DNA from: Lytechinus variegatus | Taxonomy: Eukaryota; Echinodermata; Echinoidea; Temnopleuroida; Toxopneustidae | Direction of reading: 5' to 3' | Length of the DNA: 64,000 nt | Assembly (NCBI RefSeq): GCF_018143015.1 | Contig: NC_054740.1 | Span: 68,674,356-68,738,355 of the forward strand | Part shown: piece by piece, positions 57,615-64,000 of the stretch | How positions within the stretch are numbered: the stretch's first letter is position 1 | Layout of the letters: the number at the start of each line of letters is the position of its first letter | The notes under the pieces: model-generated | Seen by the model: only the letters and a program-made list of their open reading frames with translations | The model's database searches: none | What the model was told of the DNA's origin: nothing | Program-made: the position numbers and the translations under genes

Positions 57615-60600
57615 CCACAGAACAGCCAAAAAAGCTTGGCCTAGTTAGGGTTAAATTTATCTGTCTTTATTATGTTTTTCCCCTCAATTTTTGTGAGCCC
57701 AATATCTCAAACTTTGACCAATCAATTCCCTTCAATATTTTGTTATTCATGTATTAGGAGTCTATCATGATATGACAGACAAAACAATTCTTTTAGGGTC
57801 ATCAACATTTTTGTCTTTGATTTTGATTGGCTTAGAAACATGGTTTCTATGGTAACTGTCAGATGAAACATCCAACAAGTCCTTCATGAAATTCTGAGAT
57901 GTTATTTATTGTTTTGGAGGCCCAAACATGTAGTAGTGTGCACGCAGCACTTTGTAACCGAAAGGAAAGGGTGCTCTATCAAAAGACCTTTGGATTGGAT
58001 TGGATGAAATGCTCCCGAGGTCCTCATGACTTCATCCTGGTCCCATTTTGTTCAATAACATGATAAATCATATTTTCTTAGCGGATAACAAAATATCAAC
58101 CAGATTCGCATCACATTAACTTAGGTCAAGAATCATCTTGATTATTTGGGGCCTGTAATACAAAGCTTAGTAATAATAATAATATGTCCATTTATGTAGC
58201 ACAGTTACTATGTGCATATACTCAACTGCGCTTTTGATACTTGGTATCATATTATTACCCCGGCTGTAGCTGAGCCGCCATATTAATAGGCGCTAAAGCA
58301 TTCAAGGAAAAATCCTGCCGGGTACCCATTCACCTCACCTGGGTCGAGTGCAGCACAATGTGGATAAATTTCTTGCCGAAGGAAATTACGCCATGGCTGG
58401 GATTCGAACCCACGACCCTCTGTTTCAAAGTTCGAAGACTAATCCACTGGGCCACAACGCTCCACAATGGTCGTACAATATTTTCTATGATTAATTGCAT
58501 TGACTGCAGTGTATAATCAATCATGAAATTCAAGCAATTGATTGTTAACCTTTGTGTTATAGGTCCCTGATCATGTCATAAATGTCATGCAAAGGCCATG
58601 ACGTTTCCGCCAGAATTTCATTATCATTTTTGCTATTATAATTATTGTTGCCTCAAGTTACTACTCTTCTTTTTCTAATTTTTATCAATTTTGTTAGTCG
58701 TTGCTGAATATTGGCGCCATGGTAGGTGGTCCTGTAGCAGGCTTTCTGCTCCAGTGCGGAGGTAGAAAGCTTACCATCATGTCAACTGGTATCCCATTTA
58801 TTATTGGATGGGTGCTCATAGGCACAGCTAGCAACGAACATGTCATTAATCTCTACTGCGGAAGGATTCTCACTGGTGTAGGATGCGGCATGTCATGTTT
58901 GGCTGTACCTGTAAGTTCTTTAATTTGTTTTTCAAAGTATCATTTCTTAACCCCTGCATATCCTTAAACCCTTTTATCTCTTTTAGGCTTCAGACTGTCT
59001 TCTAAACCCCTCACTATTTGCCCTCCTAGAGTTAACGCCTTAGGCCTGGACTATTGCACAGCTCACGATTATTGATGGCTTTGCCACAAAGTGTATGTTA
59101 AAAGTTCCCTTTAGAGTTTCCACCATGTCTGTGATTTTCTAATATTGTTTTACCCTGCTTTTCCTTAGCCTGGTTTGGTTTCAGACCATCCGCAACACTT
59201 AGCACCACATTTTAATCAAATATTGAAAATGCAAGGGAATGCTAGACTTTTGGAAAAGGAGCTTATATGCTGCATTCCCCTCTTTAGCTTTAATAGGTTA
59301 ATCCTAAAAAGTTAAATGCATTGCCAGATGAATGAAAGCTATCATAACTGCACAATTTGCATGAAAATTGGATATAAAGACTGATTAATGAAGTTTGCTT
59401 TAACTCATTATTTTTGGTTGTCCTTCGGTGACTTATTAACATTTATGTCTTTATGCAGAACTATATTTCAGAGGTTGCCCCTCCCAATCTCCGTGGTTTC
59501 CTGGGATCTAGCTTCCAAGTTGCTGTGACTGTCGGAATTCTTGTTGTCTATTGTCTAGGTAAGATCTTTCTCCACCCCCCATCAACTTCCAGCCCTGTCT
59601 CTTGTCTGCGTGCACAGACCGTGATTTAAACCTTGGTCAACAAGTGAGTTTTCACGCAAGACTAGCGCAAAAATAAGCAAGAGTGCCTTCAGTACGCAAG
59701 TCATCATAGACTGCATATTCATTCAGACCACTTATTCCTTGTGAAAGGTTTGCACAGCAGACTACTATTACTCTGTCTCCATCTACTGCTGTACCTCGGA
59801 AGTATGCAAGAACCATTATCCAATCCAAAATCAAGCTTAATCATGCGCAAGTCCTTTGATTTAAATGCAAACTAGTATTTGATTTGCAAGCAATTTTTGA
59901 AAGAATATTACATGCATCAGCTTAAAAGAATATTTTAATACTATCTCCAATTTATTTATGCAAATTAGATGTTCATGGCATAAGAATTTGGCTTGGCAAC
60001 AAGTTTTGATAGATTCAGCACATCGGCAAGATTCCTAAAGTTTACCAACATCCTTTGTATAAAGCTCTATTAAGAAGTGCTGTCTTGAGTCCATTTTTCA
60101 TTGTCTGTTGAATTCTTTATAATTGTTATATTATTGTCTTATATCTTGTATGTGTATTCATTAATTAAAAGCACACATTTTAGCAAATATAATCTTTATG
60201 TATTTTCATGTGAAGCGATGTATTCCAGTGGATAAATCTCTGCACTTTGAAATGAAGGGTCATGGGTTTGAACCTTCAGCAAGATATTGATCCACATTGT
60301 CCTGCACTCAACCCAGGTGTGGTAACTGGGTAATTACTTGAATGTACAGTGTTGGAAATTAATTATGTCTAGATAGATGGCTCACGATAAATGCCTATTA
60401 TTATTTTTAGGTATTCCCTTCACCTATTTCTGGCTGGCTTTGACCGGTGCATCATTGACCGCCCTCCTCGTCGTTGCCATAGTAATGGTCCCAGAAACCG
60501 CTAGGTACCTGCTCATGAAGCGTTTGAAGGTGCAGGCAATGGCTGTATTGAGGAGGTTGCGTGGTCCCATGGCCGACATAGAATTGGAATGTCGAGAGAT

Positions 60601-60625
60601 AGAAGACGCTCTTGACTCGTCTGAT
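53425..60625 (+). CDS. SLC2A8/SLC2A6-like facilitated sugar transporter (5' part, five coding exons)
   Basis: This is an MFS sugar transporter of the GLUT8/GLUT6 (Tret1-like) group, which moves hexoses or trehalose across plasma or endosomal membranes. Exons: 53425-53537, 56477-56627, 58698-58910, 59459-59558, 60411-60625, giving 264 codons in unbroken phase. The N-tail has a [DE]xxxLL sorting signal (DTESLL, residues 21-26). TM1 carries GFSIGYSSPALP, then ESWFG, a GGRK loop (TM2-3), CGRILTGVGCGM, the NYISEVAPPNLRG loop, and VPETARYLL after TM6. Each lines up with GLUT8 without gaps. The second half (TM7-12) lies beyond the right edge. An acceptor-like CCCATGCAG before 53403 suggests a 5' UTR intron. 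The introns hold several transposons. Confidence 0.88.
54439..56251. mobile_element. 1.8-kb hairpin-type Tc1/mariner-like element
   Basis: Left CAGTGCGTCCCAAAAAAA with TATACACTTTTGAAATGGC, right the inverse ending GACGCGCTG, TA on both sides. Beyond the ends, long blocks are mirrored (GCTTGAGCGAGCACTGCCCA; GGCTGGAATTAGCC). Internal blocks containing CATGAGTGA and GTGTTCATGA are also repeated directly. No ORF. In intron 1 of the transporter gene. Confidence 0.8.
56477..56627 (+). CDS. Transporter exon 2: TM1
   Basis: Encodes YFIVGLVLLAPLVTGFSIGY, then SSPALPKIAF and EEESWFG, the first membrane span and following loop of GLUT8-type carriers. The acceptor TTCTTTCTAG is strong; the exon ends in phase 0. 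Confidence 0.9.
56880..57640. repeat. Repeat fragment with CCCCCC and AT-rich blocks
   Basis: AACCCTAAACAGGCAGGAGG at the left and CTTGGCCTAGTTAGGGTTA at the right are mirrored over a short stretch (AACCCTAA against TTAGGGTT). A 30-C run lies at 57583-57612. Probably an old DNA element in transporter intron 2. Confidence 0.45.
58170..58480 (-). mobile_element. Full-length-looking tRNA-derived SINE
   Basis: Minus-strand head GAGCGTTGTGGCCCAGTGGA with B box GGGTTCGAATCCC. The body shares AAATTTATCCACATTGTG and CACTCGACCCAGGTGAGG with the copy at 36062. The 3' end is ATTATTATTATTAC. It lies about 220 bp upstream of transporter exon 3. Confidence 0.75.
58698..58910 (+). CDS. Transporter exon 3: TM2-TM4 with GGRK motif
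   Basis: 71 codons: NIGAMVGGPVAGFLLQCGGR then KLTIMSTGIPFIIGWVLIG and LYCGRILTGVGCGM. The GRK loop between TM2 and TM3 and the GR.LTG motif of TM4 are both conserved. Phase 0 on both sides. Confidence 0.92.
59459..59558 (+). CDS. Transporter exon 4: YISE loop and TM5
   Basis: Encodes NYISEVAPPNLRGFLGSSFQ and VAVTVGILVVYCL. YISE(V/I)APP..RG is the hallmark of this group after TM4. Acceptor TTATGCAG, donor CTAG|GTAAGA. Confidence 0.92.
60215..60345 (+). mobile_element. tRNA-derived SINE fragment, plus strand
   Basis: A degenerate head (AGTGGATAAATCTCTGCAC) with B-box remnant GGGTTTGAACC is followed by the family body words GATCCACATTG and CACTCAACCCAGGTG. The 3' part is missing. It ends some 65 bp before transporter exon 5. 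Confidence 0.6.
60411..60625 (+). CDS. Transporter exon 5: TM6 and PETxR loop
   Basis: Encodes FTYFWLALTGASLTALLVVA then IVMVPETARYLL and a cytoplasmic helix (KVQAMAVLRRLRG...EIEDALDSSD). The PETxRxLL motif ends the first half of the carrier. Donor TGAT|GTGAGT, phase 0; the next exon lies outside the window. Confidence 0.92.
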
Positions 60626-61058
60626 GTGAGTAAAATTTAAAGAGAATTGAAACCTTCGAAAACTGTTTTTAGCTCATCCGGCCCGAAGGGCAAGATGAGC
60701 TTATGCCGTGGTGTCCGTCGTCTGTCGTCCGTCCACAATTTCAAAATGCTATTACTTTGCCATTTCAAGTCCGATTTCTATTCTGTTGGCTTTATATGAT
60801 AGCACTAGGTGGGGGATTCAAAACTTCTACACGGAATTTTCAAATTCATTAAATATACTAATTTATGCGCATTTTTCAAAATTCACAAAAAATGCTTCTT
60901 CTTTATTTGTTGACCGATTTTGAATTTTTTGCTCCCATCTGGTAGAACTCCATGAGGTTCACCAAACTTCTACACAGAATTTTTAAATTTTGACCAGAAC
61001 AATTTTTATGCTAATTTATGCAAAATTTATGCAAATTTTGAAAAATTCACATAAAATC

Positions 61059-62474
61059 ATACTTGCCAACTGTCCCGTTTTTATCGGAATTGTCCCGTTT
61101 TTAAAATTTTTTAGAGCAGAAAAATCGGAATGTTCCGATTTTTGAGCCTAGACAAAAAAAATCAATAAAGAAAACGAGAAAAAAGTGTTTGCGCGTGTTC
61201 AATATATACGAAATGTACAGTATTGTCTATGACTTCCGGGTTTGAGCTATCGATACACGTAATGTTACAGTCCCACCAACGAAACTGACCGATGGTACAT
61301 GTACGGTCATGTGTACGGTATGTCAAGTTTCGATCGCTCTCCCAAGTCGATTTTCCGCTGTGTGACCGGGTGTACACATGCGACTGACTAGACTGCGAAA
61401 ACGTGGTTTGTTTGCATGCGATGCGGAGTGCCCATGTACTTGTGCACAACGCATGTATGCACAGCACCGATCTCTATATGTGGGACATGTATTAATGCTT
61501 GCTAAGTTGTTCACGGGGTATGTGACGATCGTGGATTTAACGGGATTTCGCAAAACTAGAGAGGATTTGATCAAAATGAGTGGAAAACGGTTGCAGAAAT
61601 TTAAAGGGGAGTACAAACAACGATTTCATTTCATAAAGCCAAGCACGAAAGGCGTTGAATTTGCATTTTGCATGTGTTGCCGGCAGGACATAAAATTAAA
61701 ATCTCAAGTGGAGGAGCTAATGATAATAAGAAGGCACGCCGAGAAGAAAAAACACATCGACAATGAAAAGGCGGATCTCGATGCGACTCGCATGTCCAAA
61801 ATATCTTCCTTTATGCCCAAAGAGGATACCTCTGTCATTGGAGCCGAGGTAAGATTTACTGATTTTTTGGTGGAACATAACATTGCAATTGATGTTTCTG
61901 ACCATGCTGGTGATTTGTTCAGACAAATGTTTCCCGACTCAAAAATTGCTAAGGGTTACAGTGCTGCTCGGACAAAAACAAGTAACATCCTTTGTACCCT
62001 AGCAGACAGCTATGCGAAAGCTTTGGTCAGTAAAGTCAAGCATCAGCCTTACAGTATCGCTACAGATGGCAGTACCGATCAAGGAGCCGTGAAACTGTAC
62101 CCAATACTCCTGAAAACTTATGACGATAATATTGGTCAGGTAGCATGTGAACTTTTGTCACTGCAACAGTGCTCTGACAGATCAACAGGGGAGAATATTT
62201 TCAAGATCATGGATACTGAACTACAGAACTGGGGCATGTGTGTAGAGTGTCTATTAATATATATATTATGTGATTCTGGTATCATTTTAAGCATCTAATG
62301 GCCCTCCATAGTGCTATTTTTCTTTCAGCCCTTGAGGCCCCAATTGGGGCGCTGCCCCTGAACCAAGTCGGGAGCCTAAGCTAAGCGGCCCCATGAACCC
62401 CTGGCCGGCCGGGGGTCCAGGGGGCCGCCGGCCAAATTTGTCCCTCTTTTTAGATTTCAAATGTTGGCAAGTAT
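61059..62474. mobile_element. hAT-like element nested in the outer element
   Basis: Inverted ends ATACTTGCCAAC and GTTGGCAAGTAT; flanks ATAAAATC and TTAAAATG match at 6 of 8 positions, fitting a worn hAT duplication. It carries the transposase-like ORF at 61378-62298 and a GC-rich right end (GGCCGGCCGGGGGTCC). Confidence 0.75.
61378..62298 (+). CDS. Truncated hAT-type transposase with BED-like zinc finger
   Basis: The 306-codon open frame is the longest in the window. The likely true start is the Met at 61576 (MSGKRLQKFKGEY). From there come a zinc-finger-like region (FCMCCRQD ... RRHAEKKKH), then EVRFTDFLVEHNIAIDVSDH, DSKIAKGYSAARTKTSNI and the catalytic-core block SIATDGSTDQGAVKLYPILL. The D in ATDGSTD is in the position of the first acidic residue of hAT transposases. 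The frame ends soon after ELQNWGMCVEC; the rest of the RNase-H core and the C-terminal dimerisation region are absent, so it cannot be a complete transposase. It may be decayed or continue by splicing. Confidence 0.72.
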   Translation: MRLTRLRKRGLFACDAECPCTCAQRMYAQHRSLYVGHVLMLAKLFTGYVTIVDLTGFRKTREDLIKMSGKRLQKFKGEYKQRFHFIKPSTKGVEFAFCMCCRQDIKLKSQVEELMIIRRHAEKKKHIDNEKADLDATRMSKISSFMPKEDTSVIGAEVRFTDFLVEHNIAIDVSDHAGDLFRQMFPDSKIAKGYSAARTKTSNILCTLADSYAKALVSKVKHQPYSIATDGSTDQGAVKLYPILLKTYDDNIGQVACELLSLQQCSDRSTGENIFKIMDTELQNWGMCVECLLIYILCDSGIILSI

Positions 62475-63042
62475 TTAAAATGCTTCTTCTTTATATGTTG
62501 ACCAAATTTGATTTTTTTTTCTTCCATCTGGTAGAGCTTCATAAGGTTCACCAATCTTCTTCACAGAATTTTGAAATTTTGACAAGAACAATATTTATGC
62601 TAATTTATGGGAAATTAATTTATTCATATTTTTAAAAATTCACATAAAATGCTTTTCCTTCTTTAATTGTTGACTGATTTTTACTTTTTTTCTTCCATTT
62701 TGTAGAACTTTATGAGGTTCACCAAACTTCTACACAGAATTACAAAGAAATGTTTTTTCTTCTTCATTTGTTGATCAATTTCAATTTTGTTTGCTTTATA
62801 TAATAGCTAGAGGTGGTGATACAAAATTTCAATATAGAATTTTGAAACTCATTAAATATGCTAATTTATTCATATATTTTCAAAACTCACAAAAATTACT
62901 TATTTTTTTATTTGTTGATTGACTTTATATTACATTAGGTTAACCAAGGTTCTACACAGAGTTAAGAAACTTTGACTAGATAATTATTAATACTTAATTC
63001 ATATGAAATTTATTCATAGATCACAAAAAAATGCTTCTATTA

Positions 63043-63604
63043 CCCTTTTTACACATGCTAAAATTTTCTTAACCCCGTACTATAGGTGGGGCTAAATGGC
63101 AATTTAGCCCCACCTATAGTACGGGGTTAAGCTGAGCCCACTTTCTTTTTACACAGCATTTTTGCAAAGTGGGCTAACCCCACCTTTAGTACGGGATTAT
63201 TTGGCCCTGCAAAAAAGCAGGGTTATCCCAGCAATTGCGGTGCTAAGAGCGATAGTACGGGGTTAAGATCGCTAGTGTAAAACGAAAGTGGGCTAACCTT
63301 AACCCCGTATTATAGGTGGGGCTAAATGGCAATTTAGCCCCACCTATAGTACGGGGTTAAGGAAATAGCGTGTGTAAAAAGTGTACGAGTGAAGTACTTA
63401 CTACGAATGATCAACAAATGTATCTAAAGCATGAGCTACCACTAGTCCGGGGTTAGCAAGTTTCGTGTGTGAAAAGCAAGCATTTCTTATCCGGGGTTAG
63501 CAATAACAATTCGGCATGTGTGAAAAGAAAAAAAATAGTACGGGGTTAAGGATAGTACGGGGTTAGCGATAGTCAGGGGCTAAGAAAATCCTGTTTAAAA
63601 AGGG
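63043..63604. mobile_element. 562-bp palindromic MITE with CCCTTTTT ends
   Basis: CCCTTTTTACACATG opens and the inverse (GTTTAAAAAGGG) closes it, with TA on both sides. Inside, GTACGGGGTTA/TAACCCCGTAC recurs many times in both orientations, including two near-perfect palindromes at 63068-63131 and 63297-63362. It is inserted in the outer element. Confidence 0.8.
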
Positions 63605-64000
63605 TATATGTCATTTCTTCATCAATTTCAATTCTATTTCCTCAATTTATGTCACCAATATAATTCACTACAGTATCTGAAATTAAAATTGTGTTAAATT
63701 TTATTGCGAGATGCCGGATGAGCTCCACATCATTGATGTGCTAGTTTTATTTGATCTTTGATGTTGCTATAAATATCATATGCCGAAAAAGCGGCCATTA
63801 TTTACCAAATTGTAACCCATAATTAAAATATACAAAATATATTGATATATATAGAAGAAAGTTCTAACAACAAATAAATGAATTGAATAAATAATTGAAT
63901 TGTATAAAAAAGAAAATAAACAAAACTTATCAATAAAAGTTATAGAAAAATTATGTAAATGGTAAGAACATTGCTGTGGTGTCATTTATCTAGTTGGTGA

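Larger units (their letters stand above)
60671..63724. mobile_element. Outer 3.05-kb element with AGCTCATCCGGC inverted ends
   Basis: AGCTCATCCGGCCCGAAGGGC opens and GCCGGATGAGCT closes it. The interior is built of tandem repeats of roughly 130-160 bp (words TGCTTCTTCTTTAT, GTTGACC, ACCAAACTTCTACACAGAAT, TATGCTAATTTATG). A hAT-like element and a palindromic MITE have inserted into these repeats. Without the two inserts it would be about 1.07 kb. Confidence 0.7.

Overview
The window is animal nuclear DNA: AT-rich, with long introns, GT-AG splice sites, very dense small transposons and many microsatellites. Recurrent TACATGTA-type words, tRNA-derived SINEs and the protein families (HYR, Sushi and ephrin-receptor-like domains in one secreted protein; a ciliary doublecortin protein; a GLUT8-like transporter) suggest a marine deuterostome. 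I think a sea urchin is most likely, but this is inference from gene content and repeat style, not proof.

Three multi-exon genes could be rebuilt exon by exon, with reading phase preserved at every junction. (1) A DCDC2-type doublecortin gene on the minus strand runs from a start codon at 18768 leftwards to at least 2046 and probably leaves the window at the left edge. Its two DCX domains are followed by a Lys/Ser/Pro-rich tail. (2) A complete gene on the plus strand (33551-45066, 11 coding exons, 721 residues) encodes a secreted protein: signal peptide, Arg8/Pro9 tract, HYR, Sushi, HYR, HYR, Sushi, a Cys-poor block with a furin-like site, and two ephrin-receptor-like modules. The order resembles part of SVEP1. 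(3) The 5' part of an SLC2A8/SLC2A6-like sugar transporter on the plus strand (53425-60625, five coding exons, 264 residues) runs off the right edge. A fourth candidate at 21000-21440 (+) would encode a 74-residue single-pass membrane microprotein from two exons.

The rest is mainly mobile DNA. At 23.4-32.5 kb lies a nest of inverted repeats: a head-to-head pair of tRNA-derived SINEs, a 1.77-kb-arm near-identical palindrome (27252-30893) with a third copy of its centre beside it, and two oppositely oriented minisatellites outside it. An 860-bp element occurs twice (22466 and 41120); the second copy ends 29 bp before an HYR exon. Two elements with Tc1/mariner-like CAGTGCGT ends and TA duplications lie at 34079-35064 and 54439-56251. 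The last visible transporter intron holds a three-element nest: an outer 3.05-kb element with AGCTCATCCGGC ends, a hAT-like element carrying a truncated 306-codon transposase ORF, and a small element with two 64-66-bp palindromes.

The three main genes show no sign of working together; they look like ordinary neighbours separated by repeats. No prokaryotic system, CRISPR array or rRNA was seen.
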